From Lacunisphaera limnophila (GTDB taxonomy: Bacteria; Verrucomicrobiota; Verrucomicrobiia; Opitutales; Opitutaceae), in assembly GCF_001746835.1 (NCBI RefSeq), contig NZ_CP016094.1:62001-126000 (forward strand): DNA of 64,000 nt, given 5' to 3'. Shown one piece after another: positions 27,345-36,107 of this stretch. The position numbers and the translations under genes were made by a program. Under the pieces are notes generated by a model, which saw nothing but the letters and a program-made list of their open reading frames with translations, did no database searches and had not been told where the DNA came from. Positions within the stretch are counted from its first letter, which is position 1. Every line of letters starts with the position of its first letter.

Positions 27345-27366
27345 TGTAGGGCGGGATCGCCGCTAC
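27345..27366. repeat. Solo REP-like element, TGTAGGGCGGG family
   Basis: TGTAGGGCGGGATCGCC is followed by GCTAC. It looks like one truncated copy of the paired element, and it supplies or abuts the stop codon of the gene converging from the right. Confidence 0.55.
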
Positions 27367-28331
27367 GGCAATACATCCACCCAGAACGGCGCGAACACCT
27401 CCGTGCCGCCGAGGTCCACCTGGGCCCAGATGACGTAGCGGCCGGGCTGCGGGATCGTGATCTTGAAATTCAATTCCGGGTTCAGCGCATCGGGCGACTT
27501 GGTCAGGTCCGTTTCCATCGGGTGCAGGTGGGCGAAGCCGCTGCGCGCCTCGTCGAAGGCGACCAGGTGCGCGAAGGCCCCCATCACCGGCTGGAGCGGC
27601 ACGGGTTCCTTGACCGTGCCCGGGCTGCTGATGCGGAAGGTCAGGTCGGTCGGCTGCCCGGCATGGAGCACCGGCGGCAGCCCGAGCTCAAACCGGAAAC
27701 CCCGGTCCAGCCAGGTGGTGTTGCCCGTGTTGATCACCGTGGGCACCGCCCCGGGCACCGTGAAGTCCGCCGCGGCGTAGAGCCCGCGCTGGGTCGCCGC
27801 CGGCGTGAAATCGGCGAACACCCGGTACACGCCCGAGCGGCGCGGCGTGAGCGTGAACACCCATTCCCCGTCCCGCCGGCCCGGCTCGGGGTGGACGTGT
27901 TGGTAGTCGGAGAGTGTCGGATCCACGACGAGCAGGTGCAACTTGCGCGTGTGCGCGATGATCAGGTCGGCGGGGCCGATCGGCTTGCCGCTGGCGGTGC
28001 GCAGCGTGACCGTAAACTCCACCGGCTCGTTGCGGGCCGGCGCCCCGGCGGCCTTCAGGCCCATCACCACCGGTGAAAGCACGGACACGACCGGGATGAA
28101 CTGCGGGTTGGCCGGGTCGCAAAACTCGATCGCCCCCTTCCCCTCCACCCGGAAATCCATGTGGTTCACATTCGAGCCGCCCGGCAGCAGGCGGATGCCG
28201 ACGTAGAGCGCCAGCGCCACGGAGGTAATCACCAGCACCTGCCCGCGCGCCCCCAACCCCGCCCCGCGCGGGGCGGCGCTTTGGCGCGGCGGCGGCGCCC
28301 CGGCTTCACTGAGTTCGTCGAGCTTGTTCAT
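27363..28331 (-). CDS. Membrane-anchored periplasmic protein with duplicated His motifs, partner of SCO
   Basis: The 322-residue protein has one N-terminal membrane anchor (about 31-50, VLVITSVALALYVGI) and a periplasmic part with two similar beta-rich segments. The first carries HLLVVDPTLSDYQHVHP and the second HLVAFDEARSGFAHLHPM; each has a leading His and a distal His-x-His-Pro. Such duplicated His motifs suggest metal, probably copper, binding. Its start codon overlaps the stop of the SCO gene by 4 nt (ATGA), and the locus sits among oxidase assembly genes, so a role in copper delivery to the oxidase is a reasonable inference. I recognise no named family. Confidence 0.75.
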   Translation of the reverse strand: MNKLDELSEAGAPPPRQSAAPRGAGLGARGQVLVITSVALALYVGIRLLPGGSNVNHMDFRVEGKGAIEFCDPANPQFIPVVSVLSPVVMGLKAAGAPARNEPVEFTVTLRTASGKPIGPADLIIAHTRKLHLLVVDPTLSDYQHVHPEPGRRDGEWVFTLTPRRSGVYRVFADFTPAATQRGLYAAADFTVPGAVPTVINTGNTTWLDRGFRFELGLPPVLHAGQPTDLTFRISSPGTVKEPVPLQPVMGAFAHLVAFDEARSGFAHLHPMETDLTKSPDALNPELNFKITIPQPGRYVIWAQVDLGGTEVFAPFWVDVLP

Positions 28332-29245
28332 CCTTTTTTGAGCCTCCGCACGAAATCATCGACCCGCCACACGCTGCCGTCCTCGCGGTGGATGATCCGG
28401 CCCTCCTCATTGATGAGCACGGTGGCCAGCGTGTGCTTGATCGTGGCCCCCTCGAACTCCCGGATCACACCGAGCTGCGCCAGCAGGTGCCGCACGGCCG
28501 CGTCGGGCCCGGTGAGGAACGACCAGTTCGACGTGTCCAGCCCGCGCGTCTCGGCGTAGTCCCGCAGCACCCCGGGGGTGTCGTACTCCGGGTCGAGCGA
28601 GATGGAGACCAGTTCAAAATCCTTCGCGCCGGCCGCGCGCGCCGCGGCCTGCAATTGCCCCATCCGCAGCGTCGCCGCGGGGCACATCGTGGCGATCGGG
28701 CAGCGCGTGAAAATGAAATTGAGGACGACTTGCTTGCCGCGGAACCGGCTGGCCGGCACCGCCCGCCCGGCCTGGTCGAGCAGCGTGAAGGTCGGCAGCA
28801 CCTCGCCGATCTCCCGGTAGGCCTCCTTGCCGCGCATCGCCGTGTCCTGGGCAAGGGCCTTGGCCGCCGCGTCGAGCGATGTCCGGGTCACGGTGTCGTC
28901 GGGCCAGATCTTCTCGAGCCAGTAGTCCCCGCCGCGCTCCACCAGCTCCGCACGGATGCGCTGGCCGGGCTGGGCGTTGGCCAGGTCGGCCGCGGACACC
29001 TTGAACTCCATCGTCATGGCCGGCATGTACCCCTTGATCTCGTCGTGCGTCACGAGCAGCGCCGAGCTCGCGGGATCCGCCTTGAGGATCTCCCCCGTCA
29101 GGGCGTGGCGGACCTCCACCGGGACCGCCGGCGTGGTGCCAGCAACGGGGGCGGATGCCGCCGGCTCCGCTTTTTTCGCACACCCGGCCGCGACCATAAG
29201 GACGCATGCGACGGCGGCGGCGGCGGACGAATACCTCGGCTTCAT
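28328..29245 (-). CDS. SCO family lipoprotein with N-terminal CusF-like copper domain
   Basis: The 305-residue lipoprotein begins at ATG 29245 with lipobox VAAGC (lipidated Cys22). A CusF-like copper domain (about 47-115) shows HDEIKGYMPAMTMEF, with methionines at the usual ligand positions. A thioredoxin-fold SCO domain follows (about 148-300); its copper site is C-x5-C at Cys182 and Cys188 (RCPIATMC) plus the His in IKHTLATVLI. Classical SCO has C-x3-C; the longer spacing matches the subfamily fused to CusF-like domains. It should deliver copper to the CuA centre of CoxB. It is divergent from ctaA and overlaps the following gene by 4 nt. Confidence 0.88.
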   Translation of the reverse strand: MKPRYSSAAAAVACVLMVAAGCAKKAEPAASAPVAGTTPAVPVEVRHALTGEILKADPASSALLVTHDEIKGYMPAMTMEFKVSAADLANAQPGQRIRAELVERGGDYWLEKIWPDDTVTRTSLDAAAKALAQDTAMRGKEAYREIGEVLPTFTLLDQAGRAVPASRFRGKQVVLNFIFTRCPIATMCPAATLRMGQLQAAARAAGAKDFELVSISLDPEYDTPGVLRDYAETRGLDTSNWSFLTGPDAAVRHLLAQLGVIREFEGATIKHTLATVLINEEGRIIHREDGSVWRVDDFVRRLKKG

Positions 29246-29343
29246 GCCCCCAACCCATTTGCCAACCCCGGGAATTGTCAAAAGGTTTGCTCCATTCCGG
29301 CCCGGGCTATGACCTGCCGGATTCCACGTCATCATCCCGCCTG

Positions 29344-30306
29344 ATGTCCCGCACCCCCACCTACAAGCCCGCCCTCGCCTGGTTCGCCGCCCTCGGCAGC
29401 CTCTGGGTCTTCGTGCTCGTGGCGCTCGGCGCCCTGACCACCACGATCGGCGCCGGCATGGCCTTCCCCGACTGGCCCCTGTCCAACGGCTCGGTCAACC
29501 CCCCGGGCTGGCTGACTGAGCTGGACAAGTTCGCCGAGCACTCGCACCGCCTCTCCGGCGCCGTCATGGGCCTCGTCACCATCGGGCTCGCCGTCTGGCT
29601 CCACCTGCGGGAGGAGCGCCGCTGGCTCCGCCGGCTCGGCTGGTGGGCGCTCGGCATCGTGATTTTCCAGGGCCTGATCGGCGGCAAGCGCGTGCTGCTC
29701 GACACCATTGGCGTGCCGGGTTTCGACATGACCCTCGGCCAGATGCTGCGCCTGCCCCACGGCATGCTGGCTCAGGTCTATGTGTGCGTGCTCTTCGCCA
29801 TCGTCGCGGGGTTGTCGCGTCCGTGGATCGAGAACACCCTCGGCCAGGCCGGCCCGCGCGTGCGCGCGCTGGGCTGGTGGTGCATGGTGCTGCTCTTCGT
29901 CCAGCTCGGCGTGGCCGTGACCATGCGCCACAACTACGCCGGCATGGTCATCCCCACCTTCCCGCTCTCCACGCCCGACGGCGCCCTGCTCCCGGCGGCC
30001 TGGGATTACCGCGTGGCCCTGCAGTTCACCCACCGCGTGATGGCCGCGCTGATCGGTCTCGGGGTGGCGGTGTACGGCCACTTCCTCTGGCGGGAAAAGA
30101 CCCTCCACCCGCTGGTGCGGGGCGGCAGCCTGGTGCTGATCGCGCTGGTGGCCCTGCAGATTTTCCTCGGGGCCAAGATCATCTGGACGGGCCGGAGCGT
30201 GACGATGACCACCGGGCACGTGGTGATCGGGGCGCTGACGCTGGCGACGACTTTTGTGGTGGTTTTCCTCACGCGGCGTGATTCCGTCGAGGGCCGCACC
30301 GCATGA
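29344..30306 (+). CDS. ctaA: Heme A synthase (CtaA/COX15)
   Basis: CtaA oxidises the C8 methyl of heme O to give heme A, needed by aa3-type oxidases. The 320-residue protein has about eight membrane helices. Conserved histidine motifs are EHSHRLSG (first pair), LPHGMLAQ, and FTHRVMAAL with TTGHVVIGA for the second half, as in COX15. GAGMAFPDWPLSNG is the typical first periplasmic loop. ATG 29344 follows an unmarked leader. It overlaps ctaB by 4 nt (ATGA), so the two are translated together. Confidence 0.93.
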   Translation: MSRTPTYKPALAWFAALGSLWVFVLVALGALTTTIGAGMAFPDWPLSNGSVNPPGWLTELDKFAEHSHRLSGAVMGLVTIGLAVWLHLREERRWLRRLGWWALGIVIFQGLIGGKRVLLDTIGVPGFDMTLGQMLRLPHGMLAQVYVCVLFAIVAGLSRPWIENTLGQAGPRVRALGWWCMVLLFVQLGVAVTMRHNYAGMVIPTFPLSTPDGALLPAAWDYRVALQFTHRVMAALIGLGVAVYGHFLWREKTLHPLVRGGSLVLIALVALQIFLGAKIIWTGRSVTMTTGHVVIGALTLATTFVVVFLTRRDSVEGRTA

Positions 30307-31214
30307 CCGACACCGCCACCCCGTCCCTGACCGAAGCCCCCCAGGCGACCTGGCGGCATTATCTCGAGCTGACCAAGCCGCGTCTGAGCTTCATGTCGGT
30401 GATCACCGCCATGGTCGGCTACCTGGCGGCGGTCCCCTACTCTTACTGGGATTTGAAGCGTACCCTGCTGGTCGTGCTCGGCACGGCGCTGTGCGCGGGC
30501 GGCGTGGCCGCCCTCAACATGTGGATGGAGGGCGACACCGACGCCAAGATGCAGCGCACCGCCGGCCGCCCGATTCCGGCCGGCATCATCATGCCCGGCT
30601 CGGCGTTTGTTGTCGGTTGGGTGCTGTGCATCGCCGGCCTCGCCGTGTTGTTCAAGCTGGTGAACGGGATGTCGGCCTTCCTCGCCCTCGCCACCATCGT
30701 CGCCTACCTCGCGATCTATACGCCGGCCAAGCGCTGGTCGCGGTGGAACACCGAGCTCGGCGCGATCAGCGGCGCCCTGCCCCCGCTCATCGGCTGGGCC
30801 GCCGCCGGCCGCTCGAATCCCGCGCTGGGCTGGACGATGTTCGCCATCCTCTTCACCTGGCAGATGCCGCATTTCTTCGCCCTCGCCTGGACCTACCGCA
30901 AGGACTACGCCGCCGCCGGCATGCCCATGCTCTCCGTGGTGGACCCGAGCGGCCGCAAGGTCTCGCGCTGGACCTTCATCTGGACCGTGTTGCTGGTCGC
31001 CTCCAGCCTGATGCCGACGCTGCTCGGCTATTGCACCTGGTACTATGGCACGGCCGCCGCCCTTCTCGGCCTATGGTTCCTGCGCGCGGCCTTCCTATTC
31101 CTCGACCCGGCGAAGCGTGAGACGCTGGCCCGCCGCGTGTTCCTGATTTCCATCGCCTACCTGCCGCTGCTGCTGACCGCGCTCGTGGCCGACCGGATGA
31201 TTTTCAAACTGTAG
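30303..31214 (+). CDS. ctaB: Heme O synthase, protoheme IX farnesyltransferase
   Basis: This UbiA-family prenyltransferase adds farnesyl to heme B, supplying heme O to CtaA. The 303-residue protein has about nine helices. Family motifs are LTKPRLSFM, NMWMEGDTDAKMQRTAGRP, which includes the N-x3-D-x2-D-like prenyl diphosphate site, and YRKDYAAAGMPML. It starts inside the last codons of ctaA and is followed after 33 nt by the DUF420 gene. Confidence 0.93.
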   Translation: MTDTATPSLTEAPQATWRHYLELTKPRLSFMSVITAMVGYLAAVPYSYWDLKRTLLVVLGTALCAGGVAALNMWMEGDTDAKMQRTAGRPIPAGIIMPGSAFVVGWVLCIAGLAVLFKLVNGMSAFLALATIVAYLAIYTPAKRWSRWNTELGAISGALPPLIGWAAAGRSNPALGWTMFAILFTWQMPHFFALAWTYRKDYAAAGMPMLSVVDPSGRKVSRWTFIWTVLLVASSLMPTLLGYCTWYYGTAAALLGLWFLRAAFLFLDPAKRETLARRVFLISIAYLPLLLTALVADRMIFKL

Positions 31215-31247
31215 GCGCCCGCGTGCCGGCGCCCACCCCTCCCTCCC

Positions 31248-31691
31248 ATGACCGTCCAAGACATCCCCACCTTCAATGCCGCGCTCAACGCCACGGCCAC
31301 CGTGCTGATCAGCGCCGGCTACGTGCTCATCAAGCAGGGCAAACGTGAGGCGCACCGCGCCGTGATGCTTTCGGCCGGCGTCGTGTCGGCCCTCTTCCTC
31401 GTCGGCTACGTGGCCCACAAGATCCTGGTCCGGGGCGTGCACACGCCCTTCGGCGCCGAGAGCCCGGCCTTGCGCGGGATCTACTACACGATGCTGCTCA
31501 CGCACATCGTGCTGGCCATCGCCATCGCCTACCTCGTGCCCAAGACCTTCGCCATCGCCCTCAAGGGCGATTTCGAACGCCACAAGCGCTGGGCCAAGAT
31601 CACGTTTCCGCTCTGGTTGTACGTGTCCGTGACCGGCGTGCTGGTCTATTTCTTCCTCTACCAGTGGTGGCCGGCCACGCCGGCGGGGTGA
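31248..31691 (+). CDS. DUF420 family oxidase assembly membrane protein
   Basis: The 147-residue protein has four membrane helices and matches the DUF420 (YozB/CtaM-like) family. Landmarks are the N-terminal LNATATVLISAGYVLIKQGK, AHRAVMLSA, the helix LFLVGYVAHKIL, and HKRWAKITFPLWLYVSVTGV. Members are encoded with cytochrome oxidases, and CtaM of Staphylococcus aureus is needed for heme A oxidase maturation. Position directly after ctaA-ctaB supports the same job. Translation starts at ATG 31248 behind CCCCTCCCTCCC. Confidence 0.85.
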   Translation: MTVQDIPTFNAALNATATVLISAGYVLIKQGKREAHRAVMLSAGVVSALFLVGYVAHKILVRGVHTPFGAESPALRGIYYTMLLTHIVLAIAIAYLVPKTFAIALKGDFERHKRWAKITFPLWLYVSVTGVLVYFFLYQWWPATPAG

Positions 31692-31702
31692 GGTGCGAAC
31701 CC

Positions 31703-31720
31703 GCGGGCGAGGTCGCCCGC
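31703..31720. other. Perfect hairpin after DUF420 gene
   Basis: GCGGGCGA, GG, TCGCCCGC forms an 8-bp stem 12 nt after the DUF420 stop. There is no T-tract, so it may be a repeat or a pause/processing site and not an intrinsic terminator. Confidence 0.45.
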
Positions 31721-31739
31721 GCTCCAAGGACGGGGCAAT

Positions 31740-31849
31740 TTGTAGGGCGGGGTCGCCGACGGAGGCTTGGCGTAGATGGCGAAGCAACCCCGCCACGCAC
31801 ACGGCATGGTGACCGAACGGAGGCGGGGTTCGGCGACCCCGCCCTACAA
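31740..31849. repeat. Paired REP-like element, TGTAGGGCGGGG family
   Basis: TTGTAGGGCGGGGTCGCCGA at 31740-31759 is repeated perfectly in inverted orientation at 31830-31849. The inner region also carries AACCCCGCC/GGCGGGGTT sequences that can fold separately. It lies between the convergent DUF420 and azurin genes. Confidence 0.88.
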
Positions 31850-31851
31850 CT

Positions 31852-31878
31852 AAAAAAGCCGGGCCAAAGGCCCGGCTT
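31852..31878 (-). terminator. Intrinsic terminator of the azurin gene
   Basis: On the minus strand AGCCGGGCC, loop TTT, GGCCCGGCT forms a perfect 9-bp stem followed by a run of T. It lies about 50 nt past the azurin stop. Confidence 0.8.
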
Positions 31879-31885
31879 CGAAGCT

Positions 31886-31908
31886 TTCGCGAGCAAGCTC
31901 GCTCCCAC
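31886..31908. repeat. REP-like hairpin, GCGAGCAAGCTCGC type
   Basis: TTCGCGAGCAAGCTCGCTCC holds the palindrome GCGAGC-AA-GCTCGC, a sequence type seen as an intergenic REP in several high-GC bacteria. It lies between the azurin stop and its terminator. Confidence 0.55.
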
Positions 31909-31926
31909 CCAAGGGCACGAATGAGC

Positions 31927-32439
31927 TTACTTCACCACCATCACGCCCTTCATGCCCGACAGGAAGTGGGCCGGGAAGGAGCAGAGGAAGGGGTACTCAC
32001 CGGGCTCGGTGGGGGCCTTGAAGGTGATTTCGTCGCTCTGCTTGGGCCCGAGGAGCTTCGTGTGCGCGATGACCTGATCGGCCTTGGCCGCGGGGGCGTA
32101 CTCGGTGGCGGCGGCCATCACGGCGGCATCGGCGTAGGCCTTCACGTCGGCATCCTTCTTCAGGATGATCAGGTTGTGGCCCATGGCGACCTTGGGCATG
32201 GTGCCCAGGTTGGTGAAGATGACCTTCACGTCCTGGCCGGCGGTGACCTCGAACCGGGTCAGGTTGAACTTCATGCTGTCGTTGGCGGTGATCTCGATCA
32301 CGGCGGGGGCCGGGGCGGCGGGGGCAGTCGGGGTCGCGCTGGAGGCGGCCGGGGCGGCGGCGGTGGTCTCTTCCTTCTTGCCACAACCGGTGAGGACCAG
32401 GGCGCACAAGAGGAGGGGGAAAGCGTGGATTTTCTTCAT
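31927..32439 (-). CDS. Azurin-like blue copper lipoprotein
   Basis: The 170-residue precursor has lipobox LVLTGC (lipidated Cys19), an Ala/Pro-rich linker (about 28-46) and a cupredoxin domain of azurin type. The type 1 copper ligands are His88 (MGHNL), Cys153, His158 and Met163 in LCSFPAHFLSGM. It should be a periplasm-facing, membrane-tethered electron carrier. Position between ctaA-ctaB and coxB suggests that it feeds or senses the caa3 oxidase. ATG 32439 was chosen because it gives the lipoprotein signal (MKKIHAFPLLL). It is divergent from coxB. Confidence 0.92.
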   Translation of the reverse strand: MKKIHAFPLLLCALVLTGCGKKEETTAAAPAASSATPTAPAAPAPAVIEITANDSMKFNLTRFEVTAGQDVKVIFTNLGTMPKVAMGHNLIILKKDADVKAYADAAVMAAATEYAPAAKADQVIAHTKLLGPKQSDEITFKAPTEPGEYPFLCSFPAHFLSGMKGVMVVK

Positions 32440-32523
32440 GGTGGGGGCAAAATGCACAGCCTGGTGAATCGCGCAATCGCTTAGCTCGGTTTGCTACTAA
32501 ACTTATGCGCGGAACCGCCGATG

Positions 32524-32529
32524 ATTATA
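32524..32529 (-). promoter_or_regulatory. Candidate -10 box for the azurin gene
   Basis: The minus strand reads TATAAT in the 206-nt divergent gap between azurin and coxB, about 85 nt before the azurin ATG. No good -35 is found at normal spacing; TTGACC lies only 12 nt upstream. Confidence 0.35.
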
Positions 32530-32645
32530 GCCCGAGGTGGGGGTCAATGGATGCACAGTTTTGTTGTTGAAATGACCAGCAATATGCGAAGCCTGCCCCG
32601 ATACACTTGACGCAGCGCACACCGCTGATGCCGCCACTGTTACAC

Positions 32646-33944
32646 ATGACCCGCACACGCTCCGCCACCCGCCCCCTTTTGCGTTACACCGCCGTCCTCG
32701 CCGCCGGCCTCGCCCTCCTGCTCCTCTCGGGCTGCAAACTGGCCGAGGTCTTCAGCCTCAGCGGCCCCCAGTCCACCATGGTGACCGCCGGTCCCGTGGC
32801 CAAGACGCAGTGGGACCTCTTCATGGTCACCGTCTACGTGACCACGTTTATCTTCGTCATCACCGGCGCCGTCCTCGCCTACGCGCAGATCAAGTTCCGC
32901 GCCAAGTCCGAGGCCGACGAACACGCCGAGGTGCCCGCCGAGGCCGGCCACGGCAATCCCTTCGTCGAGATCGGCCTCATCGCCGGCTCCGTCGCCCTCC
33001 TCGTCATCATCGCCATCCCCACCGTCCAGGGCATCTGGTACACCCACGACGTCCCCGAGGCGGAAAAAGGAAGCGCGATCGAGATCAACGCCACCGGCTA
33101 CCAGTGGTGGTTCAAGTTTGAGTATCCTTCCGAGATGGTCGCCCAGCCCTTCGGCGGCGAGGCGCCCCTCGTCACGGGCAACGAGCTGGTCGTCCCGGCC
33201 GGCACCCCGGTCCGCGTCAACCTCCGCACCATCGACGTCATCCACAGCTTCTGGATCCCGAAGCTGGCCGGCAAGGTGGACATGATGCCCAACCGCGCCA
33301 ACCACCTCTGGTTCAAGGCGGACAAGCCCGGCTACTTCTACGGCCAGTGCGCCGAGTATTGCGGCGAGTCGCACGCCATCATGAAATTCCGCGTCATCGC
33401 CCTTTCGCTCTCCGACTACGTGAAGTGGGTCGAGAACCAGAAGCAGGCCGCCCGCACCGTCACGGCCCAGTCCCTCGCCGCCGCCACGGTGAACGAGCAG
33501 CCCAAGGCCTCGTTCGCCGGCCTGAGCAGCACCAGCCCCGGCAGCACCTTCGGCAGCTCCCCGCAGTTCGATACCGACCCGTTCGCGGGCTGGCAGGCCA
33601 AGCAACGGCTCGATGCCGGCGAGGACGCCGGCCTGATCGCCACCGGCCGCAAGCTTTTCGCCGACAAGACCTGCATCACCTGCCATACCGTCCGCGGCCA
33701 TGAGGGCATCGGCATCACCGGCCCTGACCTCACCCATGTCGGCGCCCGCACCTCGATCGCCGCCGGCGTCCTCGAGAATTCCGCCGAGCGCCTCCACCAG
33801 TGGATCAAGGACCCCGAGTTCTTCAAACCCGGCAACAAGATGTACCATGGCGGTTACATCGACGTGCAGACCAAGCAGCCGAAGTTCACCCTCACGGACA
33901 CCGAGATCGACGCCCTGGTCGCCTACCTCCACAGCCTGAAGTAA
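32646..33944 (+). CDS. coxB: Cytochrome c oxidase subunit II fused to cytochrome c (caa3 type)
   Basis: The 432-residue protein begins at ATG 32646; in-frame starts at 32628 (ATG) and 32607 (TTG) are possible. Lipobox LLLLSGC predicts lipidation at Cys30. Two membrane helices (about 57-80 and 106-130) precede the CuA domain, with ligands His200, Cys235, Cys239, His243 and Met246 (GQCAEYCGESHAIM). A linker leads to a C-terminal cytochrome c domain with CITCH at 343-347 and a methionine in GNKMYHGGY. The fused heme domain defines a caa3-type oxidase that takes electrons from a small carrier. It is the first gene of the coxBACD operon. Confidence 0.95.
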   Translation: MTRTRSATRPLLRYTAVLAAGLALLLLSGCKLAEVFSLSGPQSTMVTAGPVAKTQWDLFMVTVYVTTFIFVITGAVLAYAQIKFRAKSEADEHAEVPAEAGHGNPFVEIGLIAGSVALLVIIAIPTVQGIWYTHDVPEAEKGSAIEINATGYQWWFKFEYPSEMVAQPFGGEAPLVTGNELVVPAGTPVRVNLRTIDVIHSFWIPKLAGKVDMMPNRANHLWFKADKPGYFYGQCAEYCGESHAIMKFRVIALSLSDYVKWVENQKQAARTVTAQSLAAATVNEQPKASFAGLSSTSPGSTFGSSPQFDTDPFAGWQAKQRLDAGEDAGLIATGRKLFADKTCITCHTVRGHEGIGITGPDLTHVGARTSIAAGVLENSAERLHQWIKDPEFFKPGNKMYHGGYIDVQTKQPKFTLTDTEIDALVAYLHSLK

Positions 33945-34046
33945 GGAAAAGGTGAGAGTGAAAGTGCCAGGGTCCTGACCCGAAAACACGCTTCCTTCTC
34001 ACCCCACTCCCCCTCCCTCTCCCTTTCCCTCCCACTCTCTCCTCCC

Positions 34047-36062
34047 ATGGCCCAAGCCATCGCCAAATCCGACTACACGGGCAAGCCGCACGCCCCCGCT
34101 GCCCCGAAGCAGACCTTCGAGCTCATCGCCCGCCCCACCGCCAAGACCGGCCTCGTGGGCTGGCTGACCACCGTCGATCACAAGAAGATCGGCATGATGT
34201 ACGGCGGCTTCGCCATCATGTTCTTCCTCATCGGCGGCCTGGAGGCCCTCATGATCCGCACCCAGCTCATGGTGCCGAACAACCGCTTCATCAGCGCCCA
34301 GCTCTACAACGAGCTGTTCACGATGCACGGCACCACGATGATCTTCCTCGCGGTCATGCCCCTGAACGCCGCGTTCTTCAACCTGCTCATCCCGCTGATG
34401 ATCGGTGCGCGCGACGTCGCCTTCCCCCGCCTCAACACCTTCTCGCTCTGGGTCTGGGTCGTCGGCGCCATCCTGCTGAACGTCGGCTGGCTGACCCACT
34501 TCAGCGACGCCTTCAAGGGCTTCGGCGGCGCCCCGGACATCGGCTGGTTCGGCTACGCCCCGCTCACCTCCAAGATCTTCACCCCTGACATCTCGACCGA
34601 CCTCTGGGTGCTCGGCCTCCAGGTCCTCGGCCTCTCCTCGATCGTCGCCTCCCTGAACTTCATCGTCACGATCATCAACATGCGCGCCCCGGGCCTCACC
34701 ATGATGCGCCTGCCGGTGTTCGTCTGGATGTCGCTCGTCACCAGCTTTCTCCTCATCCTCGCCCTGCCCGCCATCGCCATCGCCCTGATCGAGGTCATGA
34801 TGGACCGCAACTTCGGCACCAGCTTCTTCGAGGTCTCCGGCGGCGGCCAGCCCATCCTCTGGCAGCACCTGTTCTGGGTGTTCGGCCACCCCGAGGTGTA
34901 CATCCTGATCCTCCCCCCGATGGGCTACGTCTCCGAGATCCTGCCCACCTTCTCGCGCAAGCCGCTCTTCGGCTACCCGATCGTGGTCTTCTCCGGCGTC
35001 GCCATCGGCTTCATCGGCTTCGGCGTGTGGAGCCACCACATGTTCACCACCGGCATGGGCACGATCGCCACCGCCGCCTTCGCCCTCGCCACCATGGCCA
35101 TCGCGGTGCCGACCGGCGTCAAGATCTTCAACTGGATCGGCACCCTCTGGGGCGGCCGCATCGTCACCCGCACGCCCATGCTGTTCGCCCTCGGCTTCAT
35201 CTGGATGTTCATGCTCGGCGGCTTCTCCGGCATCATGCACTCCGCCGCCCCGGCCGACGCCCAGCAGCAGGACAGCTACTTCGTCATCGCCCACTTCCAC
35301 TACGTGCTGATCGGCGGCGCCACCTTCGCGCTGCTCGCTGCCATCCACTTCTGGTTCCCGAAGTTCTTCGGCCGGATGGTGCCCGAGTTCTGGGGCAAGC
35401 TCAGCTTCTGGATCATCTTCACCGGCTTCAACGCCACGTTCTTCCCGATGCACTTCCTCGGCCTGAACGGCATGCCCCGCCGCACCTGGACCTACGACGC
35501 CAACATGGGCTGGAACCAAGGCAACATGTTCGCCACCTGGGGCGCCTACCTGCTCGGCGTCGGCATCTTCACCTACTTCGCCGTCCTCATCTGGAGCCTC
35601 TTCAAGGGCCAGAAGTGCGGCAACGACCCCTGGGACGCCCGCACCCTCGAGTGGTCCATCCCCTCGCCCCCGCCGGAGCACAACTTCGACGCCATCCCGA
35701 CCGTCCACGCCCGCGACGGCTGGTGGTATGAGAAGACCCACAAGGAGGAGATCGCCAAGGAGAAGGCCGCCCACATGCAGGCCGAGGAATCCCATGGCGG
35801 CATCCACATGCCCGACCAATCCTGGTACCCGCTCGTCGCCTCGATCGGCCTGCTCATCGCCACCTACAACTTCGCCCAGCTGCGCTACCCGGTCACGATG
35901 TTCGGCAACCAGGTACTCGCCTCCCACCTCCCGCTGGCCATCACCGGCGGCGTGATCATGGTGCTCGGCCTCTACCTCTGGTCCCTCGAGGGCCCGGGCG
36001 GCTACCATCTCCACATCGACAAGGACGGCAAAGTGAAGGAATCCCGCGGCGGCGCGCACTAA
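34047..36062 (+). CDS. coxA: Cytochrome c oxidase subunit I
   Basis: This catalytic subunit (671 residues) reduces O2 and pumps protons. All metal ligands are visible: His94 and His418 for heme a, His416 for heme a3, and His281, His330 and His331 for CuB, with cross-linked Tyr285 in GHPEVY. Glu283 in that motif, Asp123 (GARDVAFPRLN) and Lys359 (PTGVKIF) mark a type A oxidase with both D and K channels. The last ~110 residues add two further helices, as in 14-helix Bacillus-type subunit I. The 102-nt gap after coxB is a nearly pure pyrimidine tract before the ATG. Confidence 0.97.
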   Translation: MAQAIAKSDYTGKPHAPAAPKQTFELIARPTAKTGLVGWLTTVDHKKIGMMYGGFAIMFFLIGGLEALMIRTQLMVPNNRFISAQLYNELFTMHGTTMIFLAVMPLNAAFFNLLIPLMIGARDVAFPRLNTFSLWVWVVGAILLNVGWLTHFSDAFKGFGGAPDIGWFGYAPLTSKIFTPDISTDLWVLGLQVLGLSSIVASLNFIVTIINMRAPGLTMMRLPVFVWMSLVTSFLLILALPAIAIALIEVMMDRNFGTSFFEVSGGGQPILWQHLFWVFGHPEVYILILPPMGYVSEILPTFSRKPLFGYPIVVFSGVAIGFIGFGVWSHHMFTTGMGTIATAAFALATMAIAVPTGVKIFNWIGTLWGGRIVTRTPMLFALGFIWMFMLGGFSGIMHSAAPADAQQQDSYFVIAHFHYVLIGGATFALLAAIHFWFPKFFGRMVPEFWGKLSFWIIFTGFNATFFPMHFLGLNGMPRRTWTYDANMGWNQGNMFATWGAYLLGVGIFTYFAVLIWSLFKGQKCGNDPWDARTLEWSIPSPPPEHNFDAIPTVHARDGWWYEKTHKEEIAKEKAAHMQAEESHGGIHMPDQSWYPLVASIGLLIATYNFAQLRYPVTMFGNQVLASHLPLAITGGVIMVLGLYLWSLEGPGGYHLHIDKDGKVKESRGGAH

Positions 36063-36107
36063 GCCGGCTGACCCTCAACTCTCAGCTCTCAACTCTCACC
36101 TTTTCTC

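Noticed and set aside
33999-36059. 686-codon minus-strand open frame opposite coxA
   Set aside because: It mirrors coxA; its Glu/Asp/His-rich translation has no motif, whereas coxA carries all catalytic ligands.
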